DNA of 64,000 nt from Thunnus maccoyii (lineage: Eukaryota > Chordata > Actinopteri > Scombriformes > Scombridae), in assembly GCF_910596095.1 (NCBI RefSeq), contig NC_056545.1, forward strand, positions 27,737,067 through 27,801,066, in the 5' to 3' direction. Below the pieces are notes generated by a model. It ran no database searches. It saw nothing but the letters and a program-made list of their open reading frames with translations, and was not told where the DNA came from. The position numbers and the translations under genes are program-made. Shown one piece after another: positions 35,697 to 48,200 of the stretch. Each line of letters begins with the position of its first letter. The stretch's first letter is position 1.

Positions 35697-35900
35697 AAAC
35701 TCAATCGTCCGGCCTCATTTATATAACACTGAGTACGCAGAGTAAAGTGGGGTTTTAAGAACTTTGTTGCTGGAAATAGCTGCCTGCCATGAGAGAGAAA
35801 CAGTAAAGTTGCAGGCTGGAAAACCAAAACAATAAGCTGAAAGACAATAAAGCTCTGTTGAGCTAATGGGACACCTTTCACACTACATGTAGTCATGTAG
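35697..35900. repeat. interspersed repeat, second copy
   Basis: Second copy of the repeat at 31505-31800, sharing the same ordered words. It runs into the copy of another repeat that begins near 35900, so the two are nested or adjacent. Confidence 0.45.
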
Positions 35901-36180
35901 TCAAGGAGACTAAGTCTACAGACATGCTAGCAGCTCTGTGAGGCTGTACTTGCTAAATCCTACCATCATCATGTTAAAATGCTCACAATGACAATGCTAA
36001 CACGCTGATGTTGAGTAGGTATAATGTTAAAATGTTCACAATGTTAGTTTGCTGACACTCTTCCTCTGGGGAACTCTCCATCTGACAGTTTTTGAGATAT
36101 TTCAGCCTGGAGCAACAGACCGACATTGCCATTTGTAGAGCCATGACACTAGCATGGCTAAAATATTCATTATAGCTGCT
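35900..36180 (+). repeat. interspersed teleost repeat, copy 2
   Basis: Shares AGCTCTGTGAGGCTGTACTTG, ATGCTCACAATGACAATGCT and GTAGGTATAATG with the copy at 27430, and TTTGAGATATTTCAG with the copy at 60200. Family not assigned. Confidence 0.55.
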
Positions 36181-37420
36181 TTAAATATCCAGGTAACACA
36201 CTTCAAAGAGTCAAAAAATGTCAGACTTCCTTAGTCCCTCTGAAATCCAACAGTGCCATGATTAATGAAGACATTAACAGTATATTCCCTTATGGCACTG
36301 AGACATTTATGCATATGTTTCTGCAACATACAACATCTGTAACTTGTTAAAGGCAGTGGAAGCTTTCCAAATTGACTGCATAAGGTCATGTGTCCGTCCA
36401 GTAATCCTGGATCTCTTCTTTGAAGCATAAACAGAAAGACCCAGAACATCTGCTTAAAATAGAATAATGCACTTCCACTAGATGGCAAGAAATCAGTCTT
36501 TTGTGTGCTTTTGACAAGCAATGAGCTCAAAGACTTACAACCAAAATAAACCAAAAATAATATTACACTAACTTTTCAGCTGTGGGTAATATCAAAATAC
36601 ACTGTATGCATTTCTTCTACACACTGCTGTGCTGCAGCCCCACTGCAAACTGAGATGTTAATTAAATTCACATCAAATATCATGATCAACATTCCAAGTT
36701 TATATTGGCTAATGAGTTAAGAGCTATAAAAAAAATAATGCTCCAATTAAATGTGTGAATGGAATACTAATCAGAGAATAATCTGAGGGGTTGTCTGTAA
36801 CAACATGTATCATGAGAAAAACTGTGATAAATGAGCATAAATCATTTATTCACTTCTACAATAATGATGTGAGCTGCTAAGTACACTTTCTCTGTGCACT
36901 GCTCAAGACTTTAAATCAAGTAGCTGATGAGATTCTGAGTCTATGGTCAAACCAAATAAATCAATGCTCAGAGTGACTGGTGATCAATTAGTCCCTGAAC
37001 GTGGATCCTGAGGGACGCCGGCTCCTCTGGATCTCTACACAGCTGAGTGCTCTGATTAAAATGTGACTGATTTAGAGTTTACCAAACTCGGCCTGATTAA
37101 TGACTGTCCACAAACACACACATGGAAAGATATGGGTGTCCTCTGCTAAATCAATAAAAGTATTTAAAGGGAACTCTGCACTGGTTTTGGTAAAGATGAT
37201 ATACTCTGGATCTCTATCTGGGGTCAGTTCCTGCTCAAGGATGTTGCACTTTTGGCATCAAGCAGGTGTTTTCTACATTTTTAAGGTTTGTGTAAATAAA
37301 GTAGTAAGTCAAACCCTGGAATTAATATTTTGTAGCCCCAAGTTATTTCATTTCTTCCCTCAAATTAATGATGTGTGCACAGAGATTAATAGCATTAAGG
37401 ATAACACTTTATGATAATCA
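36181..37420. other. intergenic, no gene seen
   Basis: Short frames only (36231-36554, 37100-37414) with no motif. No repeat boundary was resolved. Confidence 0.4.
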
Positions 37421-37734
37421 TCATTACTACATGGTAAATTGAAAGTTAACTTTAGTTAATAGTTATTTTACTATTTGTTAGGTGGTTAATAATTGATTTG
37501 TAAACCATTTAAAAACATTATTTATAAACATTATTATGCTTCAGGTTTTGGCTGTTAAATGCTATATATAATAGGATTTAACAATCAAAAATCCTCTGCT
37601 GTGTCCAAAACCAATAATTAATTTATCCCACTAACAAGTATTATTAGTATCCTGTCTGATATATTTGGTTCCTCTGGAACTCCACATTGGTCTATAAAAA
37701 CATATAAAAGAGGCATACTGTTGCGCCCACGCTT

Positions 37735-38128
37735 CATCATCACCATAAACAGTGTGAAGCTTCATGCTGGGGATGGTGTGAATCTGCTGATGTGCTGTGT
37801 TTGGCAAAAGCTCAGCTTTGGTCTCATCAGATCATGGAACCATCTTCCACTTTATGTCCTTCTGACAAACACCAGCCCAGATGTCCTGGCAACAGCTGTA
37901 AAGCTGAAACTATTAAAGCTCACAGGCAGCGTCTTACATCTCTTAACTTACCAGCCATGGGGCCTTGTAACTTCCTCAGACTGATCTCAGACCTCTTGGT
38001 GGCCTCTCTCACTCTTGCCCTGCTCTCACACACATTGTGGATGTGAGGATTCAGTTTTTTTGTGAATAACCTGAAACTTGTCAAAGTTTCTTCTCAAAGA
38101 TTTGTTTGGACTGTTCCTTTGTCTTCAT
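37735..38128 (-). pseudogene. decayed Tc1/mariner-type transposase
   Basis: The minus strand starts at 38128 with MKTKEQSKQI, the usual opening of a family of Tc1-like transposases, but soon meets a stop. Further along, at 37831-37811, SDETKAE matches the motif around the first catalytic aspartate of Tc1 transposases, and TAHQQIHTIPS matches the segment just after it. A large part between is missing or scrambled, and frames are broken by several stops. It is an internally deleted, dead copy in the igsf5-pcp4 intergenic region. Terminal repeats were not identified. Confidence 0.55.
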
Positions 38129-38700
38129 GATACCGAACTGACAGGATATTGACTATCCAGCTGATAGACCCTCCAAGTGTATTTACTCTAAATTCACGTT
38201 TCACCTACCAACCGATGATCTCCAGTATTTATATTTTATAAACCTATTATGTGAATTATGATAGGTGGTGATCCATGTAATTTTATATTTCATATATATA
38301 GTTTATTTATATCAATTTTCTATTCATCTGGGTCACAAAATCCTAAATATATCCACTGTCAGTCACTGGTCTAAAACAATATAATATGTAAAGAAGCCCA
38401 TGTTAGGTTGAATACTTTTTATAGACATATTAATAGATATATGTTGGTGTGGGAGATGCCTTCGTGCAGATATCAATAATATAAAATATTTAATGGGTTT
38501 GTCATTTAATAAACTGTGTGTGCAGAGAATATTTCACATCGTGTGGTCATTTTGTTCAGATAAACTGTATTTCATCGTTTTGCATGCACTTTCATCACCC
38601 CCTGTATCCCACTGACAACAGAAACTGTAAGGATGCCAAACATGTGGCAGATTACTGAAAATATGAAGGTTGGTCCACAGTGTAGAGCAGGAGACGTGCT

Positions 38701-38857
38701 ATTGGTTTCATGTAAATGTGGTGAGAAGAGCGGAGCTGTCCGTGCTATAAAAGCAGCCTCTCTGAGAGCGGAGCGTCTTGTAGAAGACTGTTCAGAGTCA
38801 GCTGGCCAGAGCGCATCACAGAAACTGGATCCACACACTGACACACACAGCGCAGCC
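38701..38857 (+). promoter_or_regulatory. pcp4 core promoter and 5' UTR
   Basis: A TATAAAA box lies at 38746-38752, with an inverted CCAAT box (ATTGG) at 38701-38705 and an octamer-like ATGTAAAT near 38710. The transcription start is expected about 25-30 bases after the TATA box, near 38778, giving a 5' UTR of roughly 80 bases before the ATG at 38858. A focused TATA promoter suits a gene with restricted, neuron-biased expression. Confidence 0.6.
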
Positions 38858-39264
38858 ATGAGTGAGGTAGGTGCTTCCTCCAGCTTCATGTTGTCCTTCA
38901 GCATCACGGCAACTGCTTTAAGCAATATTCCTGCTGCAAAGTTAACAGAAACTGCAGACATTTAGGCGACGCACAAGTACTGTGGTTTAATTCGCTTTTA
39001 TAAGTCGCGCTTTGTCCAACAAGCTGCACGGAACTCTTAATAGCTTCTTCATCTTTGATTTTTCTCGTAGCCGAAAATTGCAATTTGACCAAACGCTTAG
39101 AGTAAAGAATGAGTTGTGGTTATGTGATTAAGTGAGAGGTTATTATCTACTCTAATAGGACACCCAAATGTCTATGTTCCATCCAACAACCGCAGGTCCG
39201 GGATTAAAGCTCTGGAATACTGAACGCCGTCAGTATGGTATTACTACTACTACTACTACTACCT

Positions 39265-39297
<33 letters not shown>

Positions 39298-42200
39298 ATA
39301 ATAATAATAAAAATAATGATAACAATTATAATATTTTCTGGGAATATGGCCACTGGACCGCAGTAATCAAACCTGACAATTACGCACTGTGCGCAGGTCA
39401 ATTATTCCTTCAGTTTCTAATGACTGTGATGGTGATTGATGTGCTGTGCTGACTGGCCAACATATATTAAGGACTGTGACATTTTTCTGAAGTTGAAAAT
39501 GAGCAGCAGATCTTAGTGATAAGTCTCAAATAACTCAAATGATAAATTGCAGTCAGGATGTGAGAGGCAGTCCACGAGACTAACGCGTCCTTGTTTGCTT
39601 ATTTTAGCTTCACTTTGACATTTCAAACTAAGCTCAATCCAGCATGAACGCACGCTGGGTGAAGCAAAGGCAGCACTGACCTATACAGACAGTCTATGCA
39701 TCATGTCATGGTGCTGAGCCTTATGTGGACTTCAGAGAGGTGACGAGCCTCTGATAATGTCAAAGTGTAGATTAGACGAGACCCCTGCAAGAATCTTATC
39801 TGAAAAACGACTCACTGGTAAAGAGCACATCGTATAATCACTGAATTATTCAAGGCTTGCTGCTAACCCAGAGAAATAAAACATTCTCACAGTGTGCACG
39901 GGGGGAGCACAGGCTCCAATAAGACCTTATCACCAGTTTATTCGCTCAAAGAAACTGAACTGGTAAAGCTGAGTTCTTTAGGAAGATAATACACATGGTT
40001 CTGCTTTTAATCTGTATCCTGCTGCATATGTTAAGCTGCCAGTTGAAGATGGTATCCAGTGGAACATAGATATCCTGCCTCGCCACAGCTGCAGCATGTA
40101 GTCCTCTGTTGGAACTTCATTATTGCAGGAATCCTGCCGAGGCATTCTTATCACATACTTTATGATATCAAATAAAGTAAAACAAATTGCAGCAGCAATT
40201 CTTTCCAGATGGGATATTACTTCTTCATCAGTGTTCCCTCAACACTCTATGAACACCAGCTCCCACCTCTGTCATTATGAATCTTTTATTACAGACTTGT
40301 GATGTCTTTTTGTACAGTGTCATACACACGATACACGTATTTTTGACTACCTACTCTCCTACGTACCGCTTAGAGAGTGAAGTTCGAATCTTATAAATAA
40401 AATATTACACATAGGAGAAGTAGTACTCAGGAAATTCAGTTGCATGTCATGTCAGTGATGGATTCATACGCCTAAAAAGAGCCCGTAGAGGCTGAGACAA
40501 GAGGACGTTGCTCTGAATGAATAATTCAATAAAAATCAATGGCAGGCTCCATCTACCTCCACACTCCACTGCTCTGTTCACACTCAAAGTTTTAAGCGTT
40601 CATTAGGATAATTGGCACTCTCACCGGCAGCAGAGAAGATTTAAATTTCTATGGTATCAGTGTGATGTGACTGTTCAGTTTGGAGCATTTTCTTGACAAA
40701 TGAGAGAAATCTTACTTAATTACAAGCCACTCGCTGCCTGCCTTCAAAACCAGAGGAATTATTTACTCTCTTTGTCAAATCAATTTAAGGCAGTGTGTTT
40801 CTCTAGGAGCAAGTACAGGCAGTATATCATTGATAACACATCTATAAAACACTAACTGCAATTACAACTGTCTGCTAAATCCAAACTGCTGCACAGCCAG
40901 AGAGAGCTGGCATGATTAATAAGATATTAAAAAGCACACAGATTGGCCAAAATTGTTGTTGCTACATTTTGAAAATCGATATCTTTGTTAAATTAATTGT
41001 GATACTTTACTTCGCTATGATTAATGTGAAGAAACCAGGCCAAAACCGAGTGCCTGTTGGTGTTGCTTCAGTCGATTCATCTTTGTCCATAAACATCAGA
41101 CAGTTTGAGGTTCCTGTGGTGAAAGTAGCTTAAATGTGCCGTCTGTCACCATAGTGATGAACAATCCAGTGTTTCCAGGCTACACTACTCAGCCAGTCAT
41201 GACAACATGGACTTTGAAATTAACAACATTTTGGAGTTTCAGTACAAACAGACTCATGCTGGCTACATATCAGTCATTTCAGCATTCATGCTTCATATTT
41301 TGCATAAATCTTTTTGTGAAAATCAACCCAATTTCCCACCATCGTGTGACATGTCCATCCATTAGTGGAGACCTCAGTTTTAGACATTGTGTTCTTTTGA
41401 CTTTTATAAAGCAAAGAAACTAATTCATTCATGTGCCTATTGGCTGCTGTTGTGCTTTTTGGCTCACATTATGATCAGGAGACTTATTCCTTCTCTCATT
41501 AAGCCTCAGGTTGTTCAACAAAACTTTAATTAGATAGCACACAGTGGAGTGGCCATCAGCAAACTGTATGTGGTTGCCAAGATATGTCAGTTCCACTTTC
41601 CAGATTTTCAGCAAACGATAATGATTTCCTCTGAACCCCATTACCAGTTAGTGTCACACCAGGAGACACAGCACAGCATCCTGGAGGCTCAGGAAACAAA
41701 GTGACAAACCAGGTAAACATATCTGACTGTTGTCTGTCATGCCTGGCTATATTTTACTCCGTCTAGTTAAAAAGAAAATGTCCAAAAAATAAGAAAATGA
41801 ATATAGGTGTCAAATTTTGTGTGGCTGTTATATAACAGGAGTACAGATAGGTAGACAAATGGTGAAGAGAAGAGCACCACACCTTGAATGATCACACGTC
41901 CAGTGGTTGGAGATTTTCCATGTAAATAGACACATAATGTTCATGGTTCACTTCCTGTAAAATATGCCTCTCGACAATTTGTGATTTCTGAATTCAGTTA
42001 AATTTTTTATCATCTACTTTGCTCTGTCCTGATACATTTTTTCCCCATCACTGGGAGCAGTGGGCTCTGAGGATGTCACTGTCCGTCAGTCGTAGTCAAA
42101 TCACTTTGGTCTCATGCAGTGTGAGCAGAGCCTGTAGGGGCCACTAGCAGGTCTTTTACACTTTTTTCTTGTAGACTTTTGTTCAGTCTGCATGTTTGCT

Positions 42201-45200
42201 GAAGTTTATCCTGACTGATTCAAGGTTAGAGTGGCTACTTTACATGCGCCCACTCTTTTTATACGCATCTTGGCTGAGAGTCTCATCTTAGGTAAACTGA
42301 GAATATGAACAACATAGTAAATCTTAAAGCATAATTCTGGTTTATTACAACTTGTTTGGCCCTGTTTTTATAGGTTTTCCATCATTTCTATCAGTTATGA
42401 TAACATTCTTCTTACCAAATGAATTGCTCAGATCTTAGACATCACCATCATAAAGTCTGTTTGCCTGTTGAACTCTATTTGTGCAATGTGGCCATGTTTC
42501 CAGACATCAGTAATTAACTTGATGATGTACAATATTATCATAACCAATAGGAATCTGGCCATAACTATGAAAATAAATTGTAAGAGACTGGAATGATTAT
42601 TTGAGTGTACCCTAATTCTCAGCTGTGTGACAGTCTGAAAAACTGACTTGGTGTCACTGTGCTTTTAGTGGACACCTCCAGCTGCTAAAAGCTGATGCAA
42701 ATAACGATGTGGGCAGAACTAGAAATATGATTTTCTTGTAATATCTCTATAATTCCACTTCAGGTTAATTGCAGCACGCTGTGCTTAAGTGCCGCTTGAC
42801 ATTAGATTTTGGTGGATTTGACTGGCCTTCCGGATGTAAAGTCAATTTTAAGGTGATGAATCATTTGCAGTATGTTGTTGAGGGTGGAGGCGTGTATGAA
42901 TAATTAAATGGCAATATGTTAGTCATCTGTGTAAAATCTGTTCGAAAATCTTATTATTTAAAGTTTGCCATAGGGGGTATTAAAGGGGATATCCTATTTT
43001 ACTGATGGCCTATCCTTCAATCAATGCATCAGCATTTAAGTGGTTTTTGTGCTGTGTCCACCTGTCATCTACTTTAATTACAGTGAGAGTGGTGGCTACT
43101 TGGCAAAGCTATTTGTTTCATCATCCAAAGTGGACTAGAGCCCTTTTTATTAAATTAATGAGATAAGAGTGTTAAAAGTTGCTGATCAATGTAAAAAGGA
43201 CAGCAAGCTGAGATGGGAAAAAGTGGTCGAGGATGGATTTTCCTTAAAACTCTCTTTTGCTGACTTAAGACCGATAGTAGTGATTGAGATCCAAACTAAA
43301 GTGGTGATTAGAAAAAAAGCCACTGGGATTCTCTGCAATGAGGAAATGTTCAAAGATCAATTGAAATGTGCTGATTTAATATGATTCTTTTCTCAATTAT
43401 TGACCTGAAATATAAACACATTTTAATCTGTGATTCTCTATGATTTGTTGTGTAGATTGACCCTAATCCTGCTTTAAACAATGAACAGAGATTACATTGA
43501 AATAATCTGTAATCCATCTAAACTGTCACTGGCTTTGGTGCCGTCACTCACTGTAACCTGGTCTGTGGGGGTAATCCTGGCTTCTCGCGGACTCTGCAGA
43601 GAGAAATTGACATCAGTGATTGAGGAGTGTGATGTGAATGGTCAACATGAGAGAAAATAGAGAAGATTAAATTTAAACGGCCAAGACGGGATCAGCGCTG
43701 GTAGAATTATCAGAAACTCATAGATTCAGATTTACCCCAAGGCTCTTAAAATGTCACACATCATTTCTCAGGGAATTGAATTGAATCTCACAGAGGGAAA
43801 GCTGTTAATATTCACATACTGTTTCATGATGATACACTAAATATCATCACCTGATTCACTCTGCAATATTAGAGCCACCTGAGGGGAATACAAGGAAATA
43901 AAGTAATTTATCTGGTGGATTATTCACTATCTGAGGGATTAAGCAAGAAATAGTAAACAATCTACCAGTAGGAACTGTAGCAGCAGCAGATTTCTCCTCC
44001 ACTGTCCAGAGATTCACCTCATCACCCCACCTGTCTCCTCATGCTGTGGATGCCTTAACTGACACAAACAATAAACTCACAGTTATGCAGCAGAGACAGA
44101 TAATTAAATCAGTGATACATCTCATGTTGCAAAAAATATTCCTTCACTTCACATTTACTGGCTTGAAATCCATGCATTTTTGTTTGGCTGCCCTCCACAT
44201 GTGAGCATGTAAATACAGTAGCTTCATTTCGAGATGGGATCCTATGAACCTCTGTAGATACATTATAGTCTTTTTGTGCAACAGAGCACTACAATTGTTC
44301 CTTATCCCCCCTCTTAATTTTGTGTCCAGAGTCTTTACAATAGCTTAAAGAAAGAGTTGGGTTATTGTGTGTGATGTATGCTGCTGGGTGGCTCATGCTC
44401 TGCCTAATGCATGCTAATGTTCTATGAGGAAACCATGCTGCTCTGTCATTAGTTTTACTTGAATAACCCCAGTTGGAAGGCAAACTGCACCTTCCTTATA
44501 CTGTGATGATGTTGGTGTACATGTTTCGGTGAGTTGAATGGAAGATGTTTCCTCTGGGTAAAGCACGTCTGTTGAGATTTAAAGGAGCATTTCACCAAAA
44601 TGCAAAAACAACAACATTTCACTTATCCCTGGTGGTATCTAGCTATATGCAGATGCTTTTGGTTTTATATATTTCTTAGATTTCACCCCAATGCAATGGA
44701 GGTGAATGGAACTTTTTTCATTTGTGGTGCTATCACCACTAAACAATATATTTGAAAACATCAATAACGTCTCTTTTCACAAACTACATATACATATGTG
44801 TACATGAACATATTTGGTACAAAGTAGCTGCACTGCAAACTGTTTGAGAGTGTGTTTTGTGGATTATCCAACACGTCCTCCAAATTAAACAACAAAATAC
44901 ATTGTTTGTCATTGCCCTCCATAATGACACCTATAAGTGTTTTCTGATCTCATGCCTCTATCAGCAGGATGACATCACTACTCAGTGCCAAATTACTGTC
45001 GGAAAAATAAACCAGTTTTATGATCTGACAACGCCACAGTTGAGGTTTTGTTAGGTTTAGGCACAAACCTGACTTGGTTGGGGTTAGTGAAAGATGATGG
45101 TTTGGGTTAAAATAAATATTTAGTTAAACTTAAAGCTGAGGTGAAAGCAGAAATCAATAATTCAAAACCAGTCCAGCTAAAACTGAAACTATCTCTATGG

Positions 45201-48200
45201 CTGGAAAACACTAGAACCCCTGAGTTTCATTTTATTAGTCCCCTTAGTCTTTCCTTTTTACTATATTTTCTACCCCTACAAACTCTCTTTGTGATAAACA
45301 CTACCAATTAAAATCAAGTTTGGTGACTCATTATAATTAGTGACCACAACAGCATGAGATAGAGCTGAATAAGGAAGTCAGGTAACTTTCATATTCTAAC
45401 TTTTTTGTCTAAAACAATAGTCTTAATGCATGAAAAGAGGGCATTTATTATTCCACAGCCACATGAATATGTCTTCTGTCGTCAGCTTTTTTTTGCTCGA
45501 AACACAGTTTCACCAACTTGCTGTTGAAATATTTTCCTGAAGTTCAGGTAATTAATTTGAATTTGCTGTCATTATTTTCTATATTATTGGCATTAATGTA
45601 GCAGATGAAAGAATTACCTTCTTTGTTGTGGACGATTAATGAGTTAGAAACTGAAACAATGCAAACAATGAAAAGTAGCTGAAGTCTTCCCTTGGAACAA
45701 TCAATCATCACACATAAGCTGGAGTCCAGTGTTCATTAGGAAGCTGCACTGGTGCAATATGCTAATGTGCCAACAGATTCTGACAGCTGATACTATACTG
45801 GAGAAATAAGACTGTGAGCTTTATATACACTGTACTATATGTATACAATGACAGTTTTCTGAACTATACATACACTGCGATTGTTAGATTGAGTTAATAG
45901 GACTGTTTTGCAGGAGATATTTTTCATGTCGGAAAAGCACAGGTGTAAATAATAAAATAAATGGTGGCTGAATTCCATTTAGCTGCTTCAGTTGCAGGGT
46001 CCTGCATGTTTGCTCACTGTCATACTGTCATGATTTGAGCCATCGTTAATATTATTACAAACATCAGTGCTTTTTCTAAAATGGTGGGTTATACTATGGA
46101 AACAGATTCATTTCAGATAGCAAGTATTACTAAACAGTGTTAATGAGCTCATTTACACTACTCATTCATATGTCTTGGAGGGATCAGATAGCTGTCAGAT
46201 ATCCAAAAAAGTCAAATGTAAATTGTAAAAGAAGCTTTTGAGATGGATTGAAATCCAGTTGCTCAAACAGGGAAAAACAGCTCCAGTGATTGAGAGAAGA
46301 CATAAGATGCTGTTGTAACATTTATTAAATCCCAGATCAGTTCAACTACTGACAGAGCAGCGATCTGTATGGGTGAGGGAGAGGCATGAACGAGACTATG
46401 GAAAGATAAAAGTTTTGTCTCACTCTTAGTGCATAAATGCAGATTATCCATGTGCTTGTGTTAGTATATATATAGTTATCAGCTAGCTCAACTGTTATTG
46501 TTGTATCCCACTGACATTTGTAGTTATGAGAATAACTAAAAATCCTGGATTGGAGCCTTTCTCAACTGTATGTAGTCTTGTTCACATCATATATTTAGAC
46601 AAGGATGCTAATTAAAATGTTAAGATCTATCTAATACCATTGTTTATTCAATATTTCTGTTTTTAGCAGCCTTTAACAAACACCGTTTCCCACAAGCCAT
46701 AGACCATCGTGGGTTAAATATCAGAGTTTGACAAAAGAGGCGAGATGAGGGGCTGCAGTTAGTTCAAACAAAGCTGGAATAACAGGTGCTTTTAGACAGC
46801 AGAGATTACAGCTAAAAAGTTGGAAAACTGACTTAAGAAAAGAGCTTTTGTGAATATTAATGATAAGGAAAACCCTGATTTGGATGTAGCCTGGGAAAAC
46901 CCAGATGGATTTCAATCAGTTTTGTATTCTGGCCAAGAGAGACCCATATATGTCTGTAAGTGTAAACAAAAGTTTATTAAAAAGCATCTGGATTTTATCA
47001 AGATAGGAGACACTTGAAATGATAGATGGGACCAGTGTTATGCCTCTGTAATTATGACAGAGATCTAACTCACGCTGCCTCAGACATTGTTATATGGTTT
47101 CAGACTGTAATGTAATATATAGATATAATAAATCATAAGTATCGCTATTCACTTTCCTTTTCCTAAAGATGTCTCATCTTCTGCCCCATCTAGCGACCTC
47201 CTACAATTCCCAGAATTCCTTTCAAGACATACCAGTGAAGGGGCATCAACTAAATGAATCCATATTTGATGTTGGTTTCATTTGTGGATGTAAAGAATGA
47301 CAGTTGGACACACAAGAAGTCTTCTGGCTGAATTGAATTCTGGTCAATTGAGGCTATTGTTTGTGATGAAATTTTCATCTGTGCATCTTTCATAATGATT
47401 TTTTAACGTAGAAGCAAAATACCGTTTTTTTAATAAAGGCTTTGACAGCAAAACTGTTTATGTTTTAGATCACCTGAAAAAAAGTTCTCTCGCAGTCAAA
47501 CATGGCTGGAAATATTTCATTGTGTCATCCTCTACAGTAACAGTTACATCATCAAAGAAAGCCAAGATGCTGTTCATCTTTAAAAGCTGTTGTTGAACCG
47601 TCTTTGAATGAGATGATTTGATCAGAAAAGAAGACAGCATACAGCATAGTATCCACCGTCCTGGCATCATACCGCTCGTTCAGTCAATCATTCCTCAGCG
47701 GTGTCACTCTTCCATGCTTCCAGTCTGGTGGTGGGGAAGCTGCTAAGGAGTTGTAATGGTGCTGGGATGAGCTGTCTGTGACCTAGTTTTGCTGTCTTCT
47801 CGTTAAATTGTTAATAGACCCTGAGTGCAGCATGGAATCTCTCTGGGGAGCCCGAGCTGCCAGAAGAACCAAAAATAGCCCCCCACACACTGGGAAGTTA
47901 ATTTATTTATTTTACCAGTTCCCCCCATGTCCACGCCAACCCTACATGCCAGTGTGGTGATTTATAAATCCAGTCAATAAGAAAAAAAAACAGAGAAGCG
48001 TAACATCAGGAAGCAGTGATGGAAACAACATATCTTTAGATATTGCATCAATACAACTCGCCCAGACTCTAACTGTGGGTGCAAATTTGAGCTTCCACTG
48101 AAGCTTTTTCTGTTTTAAATCTGCTATTAAATGCAATAGCCTACACAAACACCTTTTTCTGTTTTAATTCATTTCAATCCAAAACACAACTTTTTCATTT

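Noticed and set aside
39168..39452. Frames with poly-Thr or poly-Ser at the TAC repeat
   Set aside because: Low-complexity product of a trinucleotide repeat, with no flanking domain.
40380..40400. GTTCGAATC, similar to a tRNA T-arm
   Set aside because: No acceptor stem, D-arm or anticodon arm is present around it.
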